Assembly: GCF_036178845.1 (NCBI RefSeq)
Contig: NZ_CP108070.1
Span: forward strand, 6,882,001-6,946,000
Reading direction: 5' to 3'
Source of the DNA: Streptomyces sp. NBC_00271
GTDB lineage: Bacteria; Actinomycetota; Actinomycetes; Streptomycetales; Streptomycetaceae
DNA: 64,000 nt
Position 1 is the stretch's first letter, and the number at the start of each line of letters is the position of its first letter. The notes under the pieces are model-generated. The model worked only from the letters and a program-made list of their open reading frames with translations. It was not told where the DNA came from and did not search any database. Below are positions 24,011 through 32,300 of this stretch, in pieces. A program made the translations under genes and the position numbers.

Positions 24011-26419
24011 TTACACATCCTCAGCGCTAGCAGAAACCGCGAGGGACCTAAAAAGAACATCAACTTCGCCAGATGGCACTTCTGGGCCACCTAGTTCAAG
24101 TTGAATACGGGGCACCTTAGGTTTGATTCCCTTCCGAAATGCTCGATCCTCTTCTCTCGCCAGTATCGCAAGTGCAGTTCGGGATACGTCAAGCCTGCAC
24201 TTGAGGAGATGCTCCAAGTCGCTTGTTACCCAATCCCAATTCCGGAAAGGATCCTCCTCTATACGGCTAGCGAGTTCAGCATCCAGCAGTTCAACATCAA
24301 GAACCTCCTTAGCGGTTCGCGTCAGCCCGATCTCGCGGAATACTCCGGGCTGATCCACTAAGGCTGCATGTACGGCATCACTGAAGCCGAGTAGGCCCGA
24401 TGCGCCCTGCACTTGAACATCCCACTCTTCCCACATCAGCGCGACTGCCAAGCGAAGACCTTCGATCATCTCTGCGTATGGCTCCGGGAACACTCGATTT
24501 TCAGTGAGGTCACCTAAAGTTCCAGCCATATCTGAAATCGAATCGAGCGCGTCTCCAAAAGTCTCAAATTGGATCTGATCCAGTAGCGGAAACAAAATAG
24601 CTACGCTCGCCTCGAACCAAACTGCAACCTCCATCGCGTTCGTATCAGGAACAGCGTACCTGTCCGCTTGGTATATGAGAGCGCGTGTAAGGTCTCGGAA
24701 CGCCTCCACGAGATCATTTATGGCGGGCTGTCCGCCAACTTGCCTCATAATCTCGTCTAGCCTGTAATCGAATGTCGCCCTAAGTTTCTCCAGGAGCAAT
24801 GATGCACAGCCATCCAATGAATTTCTTAAAGAGTCTTCCTCGAAAGAGAAGAGGGATTGCTGGTATTCCAATTCAGGGGGGCGCCCTCGCTCGCAGATTA
24901 AAGCTAGGTCGCCGATAGAGTCAGTATTTTTAATCACATCGAGACACGCCATAGACTCGCGGGCAAGGTGGTGCACTAGGAAATCTCGCTGACTGGGATC
25001 TGCCAAGTCAAGTAAGTCGATAGAGGTCGAATGCGTTCGTTCTACCCAAGTCCCAGTTAGGCGGCCCAGCGCATTACTGAGGTCGGTCATTGAATGCGAC
25101 CTCAGCCGTCTCGCTAGGTCAACGCTGCTAGATCCCCTGGAACTGGATACCGCAAGCATCGACAGGAACAACTGCTCGAATGAAGACAGGGAGTTGAAGG
25201 ATTTCTCCCAAATCTCCTTAGGGTCTTGTAGTGCTGCGTCAAGTGCGTCGATTATCTCGTGCCCCGACTTGAAGCCGCGCCTAGCAGTGACGAGCTCGAT
25301 GATACGAGGCGAGTAATTGCGGTGGGCGGATATTCGGTGCCACCAGTTACCGGTAGCGAGCTCGTCCCTCATCCTTTGGTCAGCGAAAGCTGAGTTGACG
25401 TGATTGAAAAGTATCCTCGCCCGTACCTCATGTGGGAGCTTTTCAACGCGAACTATTGAGTCAGGGAGCCCCTCGAAGAGGTGGCTTGTAGAGTCGCTGC
25501 TCCTGAGAAGGTCATGCATGATAAGCGACCGGCTAGTGATCACCACAACTTTTTCGTAATTTTCGCCTACTACACCATGAAGGCGCTTTTCCAGTACCGA
25601 TGCAAGAAATTCGGCGAAATCCTTTTCGTAGTGGCTGGAAGCGAAATCATGAAGACGCGTTTGTCCCCACGCGTCATCGAAGAAGAATATGGTCGGGACA
25701 TCGTCTTCAAGCCACCCCCACCAACTATCTACGGTGCGCGGGTCCACGATCACCCGGTACCCGCGCCGCCACCATTGAAGAATTAGATACTCTGCTATAG
25801 CTGTCTTCCCTGACCCCGGCGCTCCGCTAATGATGGCCACTCCGGTGTCCGCTAATGCCCGCTCAGCATTTTCGCATCCTACATGATGAACAAACCTCAT
25901 GTAGTTTCTCTTGATTTTACTTACTCTTGAGTGGCCGCGCAGAAAGACTCCTCCGCGCAACATTTCACTGACTGCCATCGAAGATTTAAGCCACAGCTTG
26001 AAGTGTCGGCGTTCAACCTTGGGGTGTTCAGAGAGAAGTGCGTTCAGCCAACCCCGACCATGGACTTCCACCGTATCTGCAAGGCCATCGAGTATTTCGA
26101 GCAGGTCATCCTCTAGTCCCGGAGAAATATCAGCCGTCGTTAAGAACAGATACCTACCGAGACTTACGCCTGAATTATCAATCTTTTCCTTTTCCTTTCT
26201 TGCGTGCGTGAGGAGTTTTCCGCGTCGAGCTTCAGGGGTGTGTTTGCACTGAGCAACATGAACTCCCCTATGATCCTTGGCGCGCAAATCAATTCCACCA
26301 TCACGCCCAATCGCATACGTCGAGAAGGTAATTCCCTCGTGTCGAGATAGTAGATCGCGGGCCAGAGCCTCGAAATCGTAGGGCGATAGTTCCTTAAAAT
26401 CGTAGTCGGGTGCGTTCAC
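24011..26419 (-). CDS. Mrr-type nuclease fused to a STAND NTPase, probable anti-phage defence protein
   Basis: An 802-residue protein. Residues 1-130 are a PD-(D/E)xK nuclease of the Mrr type: YDFEALARDLL with E17, GRDGGIDL with D44, and AQCKH giving the QxK pair (Q57, K59). Residues ~175-450 are a P-loop NTPase with Walker A GAPGSGKT (199-206), Walker B TIFFFDDAWG (243-252) and VVVITSRS, all STAND-like (nSTAND3 type). The rest is helical sensor-like sequence. Mrr-STAND fusions (for example Avs4) sense phage proteins and degrade DNA. I prefer GTG 26419 (AGGGG upstream), where the conserved domain begins, over 26614. The coding sequence is visibly AT-richer than its neighbours, suggesting recent acquisition. 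Confidence 0.85.
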   Translation of the reverse strand: MNAPDYDFKELSPYDFEALARDLLSRHEGITFSTYAIGRDGGIDLRAKDHRGVHVAQCKHTPEARRGKLLTHARKEKEKIDNSGVSLGRYLFLTTADISPGLEDDLLEILDGLADTVEVHGRGWLNALLSEHPKVERRHFKLWLKSSMAVSEMLRGGVFLRGHSRVSKIKRNYMRFVHHVGCENAERALADTGVAIISGAPGSGKTAIAEYLILQWWRRGYRVIVDPRTVDSWWGWLEDDVPTIFFFDDAWGQTRLHDFASSHYEKDFAEFLASVLEKRLHGVVGENYEKVVVITSRSLIMHDLLRSSDSTSHLFEGLPDSIVRVEKLPHEVRARILFNHVNSAFADQRMRDELATGNWWHRISAHRNYSPRIIELVTARRGFKSGHEIIDALDAALQDPKEIWEKSFNSLSSFEQLFLSMLAVSSSRGSSSVDLARRLRSHSMTDLSNALGRLTGTWVERTHSTSIDLLDLADPSQRDFLVHHLARESMACLDVIKNTDSIGDLALICERGRPPELEYQQSLFSFEEDSLRNSLDGCASLLLEKLRATFDYRLDEIMRQVGGQPAINDLVEAFRDLTRALIYQADRYAVPDTNAMEVAVWFEASVAILFPLLDQIQFETFGDALDSISDMAGTLGDLTENRVFPEPYAEMIEGLRLAVALMWEEWDVQVQGASGLLGFSDAVHAALVDQPGVFREIGLTRTAKEVLDVELLDAELASRIEEDPFRNWDWVTSDLEHLLKCRLDVSRTALAILAREEDRAFRKGIKPKVPRIQLELGGPEVPSGEVDVLFRSLAVSASAEDV

Positions 26420-26876
26420 TGAGTCTTTCCCCTGCTGCCCTTGAGTAGCTGAAGCCTGGCCATAGCATTTCCTGCCCTCCAGTCGCACGAACAAGGAAGC
26501 AGAGAATATCCTGATTTTTCCCAAATGCACTGTTGGTCCTAGTGGCAGCGAGCCGACAACAGGTAGGTAGATCGTCAAAGTAGACGCGTTTCCGCTGCTG
26601 CGGGCGGTCCGCATGCCTCCACGCGACCGCGGCTGTACCCAAAGGCGGATCTCGTGGGGCTATGTGCCCGATCCGTCGATCCACGGACCGAGGCACGGGG
26701 GTCTGGGACGAACTCACTGAGCGTGCACGATGGGCGCCGCTGTCTGAGCCTTAGGCCACCAACGTTGGCGGTTCCTCACGCATCTCTGGACGAGGCGTGG
26801 ACAGTCACTGGCGGACGCGGCGCGAACGCCCCGATTTTGCCAGGTCAACGCATGCTCTGAGGCGCGATCTCGAGAG
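26420..26876. other. 457-bp spacer between the STAND gene and attR
   Basis: I see no supportable gene. The minus frame stays open upstream of the STAND gene to 26614, but it lacks a recognisable domain and RBS. The stretch should contain the STAND promoter (minus strand); no clear -35/-10 pair could be assigned. Confidence 0.6.
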
Positions 26877-26929
26877 GACTGTAAATCTGCCGGCTCAGCC
26901 TTCCCAGGTTCGAATCCTGGCGCCGCCAC
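26877..26929 (+). repeat. attR core (53-bp direct repeat, partial tRNA-Tyr copy)
   Basis: Identical to 885-937. The anticodon-loop-to-3' half of tRNA-Tyr is present without its 5' half, so it is not a functional tRNA. It marks the distal end of the AICE. Confidence 0.93.
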
Positions 26930-26936
26930 GCTGAGG

Positions 26937-26980
26937 GAAACCCCCTCTGATCTGCGAGAACGTAGATCAGAGGGGGTTTC
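26937..26980. terminator. original tRNA-Tyr terminator, displaced by integration
   Basis: A perfect 17-bp stem (26937-26953 with 26964-26980) starts 8 bp after the attR core. It lies on the chromosomal side, where the native tRNA-Tyr terminator would be before insertion. Confidence 0.75.
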
Positions 26981-27496
26981 TGCGTTATCGAACATGATCT
27001 AGTGAGTGGAATCGAAACAAGGTGACTTGTCTCACCGCGTCCCACCCGGATTCCGCTCCTGATCGGCCTGTGTCCCCCAGGCGTCCCCCAGGGGACGGGC
27101 GGGCTGTCACTCAGCCTCGGTGGGCGACTTCTCCCGAGCCTCTGCCGGATCAGCCGCATGGCCGAAGCCGTCGGCCTCAGCCCAACTGGGCCCCTCTGCC
27201 CATTCCTTGCGTGCGACTCGATGTGTGTCGGGGTAGGCCCTTTTCGAGGTCTTCGAGGAGGCCGGGGTGGGTCGGCTTGCCAGTCGACAGCCGTGCGATA
27301 TCGAGGCGGTGTGCTGCGGGCCAGCGATTGGCGCCGTCGCCGATGCAGCCGGAGACGCCCTTGGCGCCAGGCGATGGCGACCAAGGTGCCCACCCAGGCG
27401 TAGTCCCCCTCGCCGTGGCAGGTCTCGGTGGATGGCGACCGGGGCTGGGGTCGGGTGCTGTCGGTGCGGCTGCTGCCCGCCGGGCAGACTGATCTC
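26981..27496. other. 516-bp region right of attR without a clear gene
   Basis: Several frames are open because of the base composition, but none shows an RBS, a domain or a recognisable protein. It may contain degraded remains of earlier insertions at this tRNA. Confidence 0.5.
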
Positions 27497-27709
27497 ATGT
27501 CATCGCGTCGTAGGAACTGCCCCGAGTGCCGTCGGGAGATCGCCGTCGTCGCGGGACGGTTCGCCCGGCATGATCCGCCTGGTGCGCGGGGGAGCGGTGA
27601 GCTGGTCTCGTGTCCTGGGTCGCGTCGGCCGGCGCAGCTGGGGGCGGCCCAGCCGACGCTGGACGGGTACTCCGTGCCCGACTTCCCCGGGCAGCTTCCG
27701 TTGTTCTGA
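27497..27709 (+). CDS. small zinc-motif hypothetical protein
   Basis: A 70-residue product starting MSSRRRNCPECRREIAVVAG, with CPEC near the start and SCPGSR later (a possible zinc site). It ends in a Pro-rich LDGYSVPDFPGQLPLF. Small proteins of this layout seem familiar from Streptomyces but I cannot name a function. No strong RBS is seen before the ATG. Confidence 0.5.
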   Translation: MSSRRRNCPECRREIAVVAGRFARHDPPGARGSGELVSCPGSRRPAQLGAAQPTLDGYSVPDFPGQLPLF

Positions 27710-27742
27710 GTGGGTCGGCGAATGGCCTGGTGCGGTCGGTGT

Positions 27743-28399
27743 CTAGTTCCCCGCGACCGATTTGAGAGCCACCGAAATCGGCGTCGAGCCGCTGATCAAC
27801 TCCAGGGTCAGCCCGGCCGTCGCAGGAGTCTCCACCAGCCCCGCCAGGACCGCCGCGACGTCGTCCCGTGGGACCGCTCCGCGGCCGGTCGAGGCCTCCA
27901 GGCGTACGAGGCCGGTGCCGGGGTCGTCGGTCAGCGATCCGGGGCGCAGGATCGTCCACTCCAGGGACGTACGACCGCGTACGTACTCGTCGGCCTCGCC
28001 CTTGGCGCGCAGATACAGGTCGAAGACGTCGTCGCCCGGGTGCGCCGGGTCCGCGCCCATGGATGACACGACGACGTGGCGCCGTACGCCCGCTCGTTCC
28101 GCGGCGTCGGCGAACAGGACGGCGGCGTCCCTGTCCACCGTCTTCTTGCGGGCCGGACCGCTGCCCGGGCCCGCGCCCGCCGCGAAGACGGCCGCGTCCG
28201 CGCCCTGCAGATGGGCGGCGACCTCCTCCACCGAAGCCGACTCCAGATCGCAGAGGACCGGCTCGGCACCGGCCGCCCGCAGATCGTCGCCCTGCTCGGC
28301 GCGGCGGATGATCCCCGCGACCTCGTCACCGCGCGCGGCGAGCAGTCGCTCCAGCCGCAGCGCGATCTGACCATGACCTCCAGCGATGACAATGCGCAT
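27743..28399 (-). CDS. NAD(P)-binding atypical SDR family protein
   Basis: A 218-residue protein beginning MRIVIAGGHGQIALRLERLL: a Rossmann GGHGQIA dinucleotide-binding loop. RRAEQGDDL, a CDLES motif and VVVSSMGADP follow, as in NmrA/atypical SDR proteins. Such proteins bind NAD(P)H and act as reductases or redox sensors; the substrate is unknown. ATG 28399 gives the conserved start; the frame is open to 28438. It is a single chromosomal gene next to the attR flank. Confidence 0.82.
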   Translation of the reverse strand: MRIVIAGGHGQIALRLERLLAARGDEVAGIIRRAEQGDDLRAAGAEPVLCDLESASVEEVAAHLQGADAAVFAAGAGPGSGPARKKTVDRDAAVLFADAAERAGVRRHVVVSSMGADPAHPGDDVFDLYLRAKGEADEYVRGRTSLEWTILRPGSLTDDPGTGLVRLEASTGRGAVPRDDVAAVLAGLVETPATAGLTLELISGSTPISVALKSVAGN

Positions 28400-28446
28400 G
28401 TTTCCGACCGTACGCCCGGATGGACCCGTTCGCCGCACGACCCTGG

Positions 28447-28475
28447 GGACAACTCAGGGGTCTCTTGAGTTGTCC
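28447..28475. terminator. hairpin between the amidohydrolase and SDR genes
   Basis: GGACAACTCA (28447-28456) pairs with TGAGTTGTCC (28466-28475). It could end the minus-strand amidohydrolase transcript or act as an operator for the SDR gene starting 48 bp downstream. Confidence 0.45.
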
Positions 28476-28595
28476 ACAAGGACGCGCGGCGGCGGAGGCA
28501 GTCGTGCCCTCGGCCCGCGTGGTGAACAGGGGGCGCTCGGGCGGCGGTTGTGGCTGTGCGCGCACCACGTGTGGGGTGGTGGACGGCAGTTGTGG

Positions 28596-29846
28596 TTAGG
28601 AGGGCTCTCCGCGTCCCTGTCGGGGCAGGTCCAGCCCCGTCGCTGCCACCGAGTTGCAGTACTCCCGCACCGCGCTGGTCCGTGCCACCACGCGCCCCCG
28701 GTGCACCACGATCCGGCTGTACGCGAGCGACAGCGCCCCTGCCAGCCGGTTCCCGCGCACCGCGAGCAACTCGGCCGGGAAACCCGCTTCCACGCGTACC
28801 TCGGGCAGTCCGAGGGCGGCCCGCGCGCCGGAGCTCACGGCGTCGTACGCGTCCTCGGGGCGCAGACCGTGCCGTGAGGCCAGCAGGTACGCGGCCTCCA
28901 GGGGGTCACCGCGGCCCACCGGGTTCGATACGTCCCGGAGGGCGCCGCTGCCCGCGGCGATCCGTACCCCGGCCGCCCGCAGCATCCGCACCGGAGCCGT
29001 TCCGCGCCGGTCGACGCCCCCGCAGCCGCCCTGCGGCAGGCACACCACGGTCACGCCCGCCGCGGCGAGTTGATCGGCCGCCCGGGAGGCCACCTCGGAC
29101 GGCAGCCGGCCGAGGCCGCCGCACGGGCCGAGCGTCACGCCGGACCGCAGGCCCCCCGACATCGCCGCGAGCCGGGCGAGCCGGGCGGGATCGGAGGCGT
29201 CCGTGTGCAGGTCGACCGGGCAGCCGTGTTCCGAGGCGAGTTCCAGGACCGCCTCCACGTACCCCGTCGGATCCGGGTCGGCGTCCGGGCAGCCGCCCAC
29301 CACCGAAGCGCCCATCTTCACCGCGTCCCGCAGTATCGCGAGCCCGTCGGCACCGGCGACCCCGGTGAGCACCCGCGGCATCGCCACCGTCGTCAGCTCG
29401 GCCAGCCCGCGCAGCGCCCGCCGCGCCTGGAGCACCGCCACCAGCGCGTCGAGTCCCTGTACGTCGCCGACGCGCACGTGCGAGCGCAACGCCGTCGCCC
29501 CGTGCCCGAGTTGCAGCAACGCGGCCTCGGTGGCCCGGCGCTGGACCTCCTGGGTGTCGTACGAGAGGGGACCGTCGCCGTCGGCCGTCAGGGCCGTGTC
29601 GCCGTGTGCGTGGGGCTCGGCGGGGGCCGGCAGGAGCAGGTAGCCGTTGAGGTCCACCTTCGCGGCGCGCGAGCCGGAGGCGGGTGTCGCCAGGCTCCCG
29701 GCGGTGCCGACCGCCTCGATGCGCCCGCCGCCCAGCCGCACGTCCACAGTCCGGCCGTCGGTGAGCCGCGCTCCGCGCAGCAGCAGGGTGGCGGTGTCGG
29801 TCTGTCCCGACGAGGAGTGGGGTGGCTGCGGCTGACTGTCGGGCAT
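28596..29846 (-). CDS. amidohydrolase family protein (cytosine deaminase-like)
   Basis: A 416-residue protein. TLLLRGARLTDGRTVDVRLG is followed by LPAPAEPHAHGDTAL, in which HAH is the metal-binding pair of the amidohydrolase TIM barrel. VDLHTDAS, LGPCGGLGRL and IAAGSGALRDVSNP follow in the positions of the further metal/catalytic residues. Closest in style to cytosine deaminase/imidazolonepropionase-like enzymes; the substrate is undetermined. Several catalytic positions look atypical (LGPCG where GH is usual), so activity may differ. The N-terminal 15 residues are low-complexity, leaving the exact start uncertain. Confidence 0.78.
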   Translation of the reverse strand: MPDSQPQPPHSSSGQTDTATLLLRGARLTDGRTVDVRLGGGRIEAVGTAGSLATPASGSRAAKVDLNGYLLLPAPAEPHAHGDTALTADGDGPLSYDTQEVQRRATEAALLQLGHGATALRSHVRVGDVQGLDALVAVLQARRALRGLAELTTVAMPRVLTGVAGADGLAILRDAVKMGASVVGGCPDADPDPTGYVEAVLELASEHGCPVDLHTDASDPARLARLAAMSGGLRSGVTLGPCGGLGRLPSEVASRAADQLAAAGVTVVCLPQGGCGGVDRRGTAPVRMLRAAGVRIAAGSGALRDVSNPVGRGDPLEAAYLLASRHGLRPEDAYDAVSSGARAALGLPEVRVEAGFPAELLAVRGNRLAGALSLAYSRIVVHRGRVVARTSAVREYCNSVAATGLDLPRQGRGEPS

Positions 29847-30405
29847 CGCGCTCCTGGGGCTCGGGGGCGGCTGCGGGGGAGGGGCGACTGAGGAGGTGGG
29901 CGCTTCGGTGGGGAGGGCCGACCGGGGAGGCGGGCGCTTCGGTGGTGGGGTTGTGGAGTGGCTGGGGGGAGGAGTGGGAGGTGGCCGGGTGGAGGGGTGG
30001 GGCGAGGTCGTGGGTGGTGAGGGGCATGATCACGCAGCGTGAGTCGAGCCTAGGGTGGCGAGCCCTCCTCGTCCGGGAGGAGCGCAATAGTCGTACCGGT
30101 GTGGTCCGTGCACGGACAGAAGGCGGGAGATGAGAGCCGGACACGCGAGTCGGGGCAGCCGGGCGGACTCGCTGGTCGGCGGGACGGAGCCGCTGGTCGG
30201 CCGGGCGGAGAGGCTGGGACCGGGGGCTGTCGACCGGGCTGTGTGCCCGTGATCCGTGGGGCGGGAGCGGCCGGAGTCGCGGCCGTGACGCACCGTTCGT
30301 GAGGGGCCGAAGGAGCGGCGGGGAACGGCTGGTAACAGGCCGGGGCGGGAGCCGTGAAACGGATTTGGGCGATCGGCGGGCGAGCGTGTAATGTCTTCAT
30401 CGCTC
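29847..30405. other. 559-bp GC/G-rich spacer before tRNA-Thr
   Basis: No gene is supported. A 14-bp word GGGCGCTTCGGTGG occurs twice (29898 and 29932). Near the right end, TTGGGC (30365-30370) and TAATGT (30389-30394), 18 bp apart, are likely the tRNA-Thr promoter. Confidence 0.55.
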
Positions 30406-30478
30406 GCCCCAATAGCTCAGTCGGTAGAGCGTCTCCATGGTAAGGAGAAGGTCTACGGTTCGATTCCGTATTGGGGCT
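30406..30478 (+). tRNA. tRNA-Thr (GGT)
   Basis: The acceptor GCCCCAA (30406-30412) pairs with TTGGGGC (30471-30477). The anticodon loop ATGGTAA sits between TCTCC and GGAGA and reads GGT. A standard 73-nt cloverleaf with no encoded CCA. Confidence 0.95.
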
Positions 30479-30524
30479 CTGGTGTGAGGGGTTCCCGTCG
30501 CAAGGCGGGGACCAATCGCATCAC

Positions 30525-30597
30525 AGCGGTGTAGCTCAGTCGGTAGAGCAAGCGGCTCATAATCGCTGTGTCACCGGTTCAAGTCCGGTCACCGCTA
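30525..30597 (+). tRNA. tRNA-Met (CAT), elongator type
   Basis: The acceptor AGCGGTG (30525-30531) pairs with CACCGCT (30590-30596), with discriminator A. The loop CTCATAA carries CAT. The acceptor is fully paired, unlike initiator tRNAs, so an elongator is likely. It lies 46 bp after tRNA-Thr and just upstream of rpmG. Confidence 0.93.
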
Positions 30598-30684
30598 CAG
30601 ACAGTAGCCGATTGTGGGGTCGGTCCTTCGATCGGCTACTCTTCTATGCATTAATGTCCCATCCGTTCGTCAAGGAGCACTCCT

Positions 30685-30849
30685 GTGGCTGCCACCGACG
30701 TCCGCCCGAAGATCACGCTGGCCTGCGTGGAGTGCAAGGAGCGGAACTACATCACCAAGAAGAACCGGCGTAACGACCCGGACCGACTGGAGATGAAGAA
30801 GCACTGCCCGCGTTGCAACGCGCACACCGCGCACCGCGAAACGCGATAA
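30685..30849 (+). CDS. rpmG: 50S ribosomal protein L33
   Basis: A 54-residue protein, [20 protein letters not shown]..., with the two CxxC pairs CVEC and CPRC of the zinc-containing (C+) L33 form, and [20 protein letters not shown] between them. It is a component of the large ribosomal subunit. The GTG start at 30685 has AAGGAG 8 nt upstream. The order tRNA-Thr, tRNA-Met, rpmG, HadA-like gene is typical of actinobacteria. Confidence 0.96.
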   Translation: MAATDVRPKITLACVECKERNYITKKNRRNDPDRLEMKKHCPRCNAHTAHRETR

Positions 30850-30863
30850 ATCAGGCTCGTACA

Positions 30864-30895
30864 CGAGGCCGTCCCCAGTAACGGGGGCGGCCTCG
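30864..30895. terminator. intrinsic terminator after rpmG
   Basis: CGAGGCCG (30864-30871) pairs with CGGCCTCG (30888-30895), and CCCC/GGGG extends the stem past a T bulge. It is 14 bp after the rpmG stop. Confidence 0.7.
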
Positions 30896-31014
30896 CGTCG
30901 TTCACCGGCCGAGTGCCGAGGCGCGAGTGGTCGTCGAGCATTCGCCGACAGTCCTCGTACGGGCATCGGTCCGAGAATCGCTGCACCGGCTGAAAACCAG
31001 GAGGTACCGAGCCC

Positions 31015-31467
31015 ATGGCGCTCGACCAGTCCTTCGTGGGGCGGTCCTACCCGCCCACCGATCCCTATGAGGTCGGTCGGGAGAAGATCCGCGAGTTCGC
31101 GGAGGCCGTGGGGGACACCAACCCGGCGTACACGGACCCGGAGGCCGCCAAGGCGCTCGGGTACTCCGATGTGATCGCCCCCCCGACCTTTGTGTTCGCG
31201 ATCACCTTCAAGGCCGCGGGGCAGGTCGTCCAGGACCCCCAACTGGGTCTCGACTACAGCCGCGTGGTGCATGGTGACCAGAAATTCGCCTACACCCGTC
31301 CGGTGCGCGCGGGCGACCGGCTCACGGTCACCTCGACCATCGAGGCGATCAAGTCCATGGCGGGCAACGACATCGTGGACATCCGTGGTGAGGTCCACGA
31401 CGAGGCGGGCGAGCACGTGGTGACGGCCGTCACCAAGCTTGTGGCACGTGCGGCGGAGGAGGGCTGA
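31015..31467 (+). CDS. MaoC-like (R)-hydratase subunit, HadA-like (UPF0336)
   Basis: A 150-residue hot-dog-fold protein: FVGRSYPPTDPYEVGREKIR, then FAEAVGDTNPAYTDPEAAKA and APPTFVFAITFKAA, as in mycobacterial HadA. In mycobacteria HadA/HadB dehydrate long 3-hydroxyacyl-ACP next to rpmG and secE, exactly as here. Streptomycetes make no mycolic acids, so the substrate is probably another acyl-ACP. AGGAGG precedes the ATG. The HadB-like gene follows after only 2 nt. Confidence 0.9.
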   Translation: MALDQSFVGRSYPPTDPYEVGREKIREFAEAVGDTNPAYTDPEAAKALGYSDVIAPPTFVFAITFKAAGQVVQDPQLGLDYSRVVHGDQKFAYTRPVRAGDRLTVTSTIEAIKSMAGNDIVDIRGEVHDEAGEHVVTAVTKLVARAAEEG

Positions 31468-31469
31468 CC

Positions 31470-31898
31470 ATGACGGCGAAGATCGCGTATGACGACGTAG
31501 AGGTCGGTGCCGAGCTGCCGGCCCAGACTTTTCCCGTGACACGCGCCACACTCGTGCAGTACGCGGGCGCCTCCGGGGACTTCAACCCCATCCACTGGAA
31601 CGAGAAGTTCGCGGTCGAGGTCGGTCTCCCCGACGTCATCGCGCACGGCATGTTCACCATGGCCGAGGCGATCCGTGTCGTCACGGACTGGGCCGGTGAC
31701 CCGGGTGCGGTCGTGGAGTACGGCGTCCGCTTCACCAAGCCCGTCGTCGTCCCCAACGACGACAAGGGAGCGACCATCGAGGTCAGCGGCAAGGTCGCGG
31801 CCAAGCTGGACGACAACACCGTCCGCGTCGACCTCACCGCGATGAGCGCGGGGCAGAAGGTCCTGGGCATGTCGCGAGCGGTCGTTCGACTGGCCTGA
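31470..31898 (+). CDS. MaoC-like (R)-hydratase catalytic subunit, HadB-like
   Basis: A 142-residue hot-dog-fold protein with the hydratase-2 motif YAGASGDFNPIHWNEKFAVE, where Asp and His are the catalytic pair, then LPDVIAHGMFTMAEA. It starts 2 nt after the HadA-like stop and most likely forms a heterodimer with it, HadA contributing substrate binding and this subunit catalysis. Function in fatty-acid elongation or modification is inferred from the mycobacterial family. Confidence 0.9.
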   Translation: MTAKIAYDDVEVGAELPAQTFPVTRATLVQYAGASGDFNPIHWNEKFAVEVGLPDVIAHGMFTMAEAIRVVTDWAGDPGAVVEYGVRFTKPVVVPNDDKGATIEVSGKVAAKLDDNTVRVDLTAMSAGQKVLGMSRAVVRLA

Positions 31899-31930
31899 TG
31901 GCCGGCCCGAGAAGCGATGGGTAGGAGCGG

Positions 31931-31964
31931 GTAAGGGGCGTCGGCCATGGTCGGCGCCCCTTAC
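31931..31964. terminator. intrinsic terminator after the HadAB-like pair
   Basis: GTAAGGGGCG (31931-31940) pairs with CGCCCCTTAC (31955-31964), with an additional wobble and two pairs inside. Confidence 0.75.
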
Positions 31965-32022
31965 GTGCGTCCGGTCGCGCCCGGCCTCGCCTGGTCTTAC
32001 CGTCCCTGTCTTGTCCGTCCGT

Positions 32023-32118
32023 GGTCCGGTTGTCTGCGGGTTCCCGTGGTCTGTTGTCCGGGGTCCGGCTGTCTGCCGGTGTCCGTGGTCTGTCGTCCGC
32101 GGTCCGGCTGCCCGCCGG
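32023..32118. repeat. 39-bp tandem repeat, about 2.5 copies
   Basis: Units begin with GGTCCGG at 32023, 32062 and 32101, exactly 39 bp apart, and share most bases. The repeat lies in the 438-bp intergenic region between the HadB-like and tetR genes, which holds no gene that I can support. Confidence 0.75.
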
Positions 32119-32127
32119 TGGTGGGTC

Positions 32128-32231
32128 GGGGCCGTGCCGGTACGTCGAGCCCGTCGCCGCTGGATCAGACGTGGGAGCCGCTGCTCGATCCGGGCGTAAG
32201 CGACGGGCTTGCGACGTACCGGCACGGCCCC
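32128..32231. repeat. long imperfect palindrome in intergenic DNA
   Basis: The left arm starting GGGGCCGTGCCGGTACGTCG (32128-32147) pairs perfectly with the right arm ending at 32231. After a 2-nt bulge, AGCCCGTCGC pairs again with GCGACGGGCT. The 104-bp structure could be a MITE-like remnant, a processed RNA hairpin or a roadblock terminator. Confidence 0.7.
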
Positions 32232-32300
32232 TCGTGTCGCATGGCGGCTGCGGGTCGTCGGTGGCCGCGGGGGTCGCCCGAAGCCGCTCCCGTCTACCGC

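Larger units (their letters stand above)
885..26929. mobile_element. SLP1-like actinomycete integrative and conjugative element (AICE) in tRNA-Tyr
   Basis: A 53-bp identical direct repeat bounds the element (885-937 and 26877-26929), giving a repeat unit of 25,992 bp. Inside are a tyrosine integrase and small excisionase next to the intact tRNA, a Prim-Pol/helicase replication pair with SSB and a family A polymerase, a TraB/FtsK-type translocase, a DUF2637 spread-like membrane protein, and GntR and TPR regulators. This is the AICE gene set. S. coelicolor SLP1 also uses tRNA-Tyr in the same neighbourhood, so the relationship to SLP1 is inferred from site and content, not from alignment. The element appears complete. 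The cargo at its right end (20302-26419) is AT-richer in places and mosaic. Confidence 0.92.

Noticed and set aside
26420..26614. N-terminal extension of the Mrr-STAND protein from 26614
   Set aside because: The added 65 residues show no domain and no RBS; the GTG at 26419 has an AGGGG and begins just before the nuclease domain.
26877..26929. A second tRNA-Tyr gene
   Set aside because: Only the 3' part of the tRNA is present; the acceptor 5' strand and D arm are missing. It is an attachment-site copy.
31015..31898. Mycolic acid biosynthesis
   Set aside because: HadA/HadB-like genes sit in the same place in mycobacteria, but the surrounding genome is streptomycete-like and no mycolate genes are in the window.
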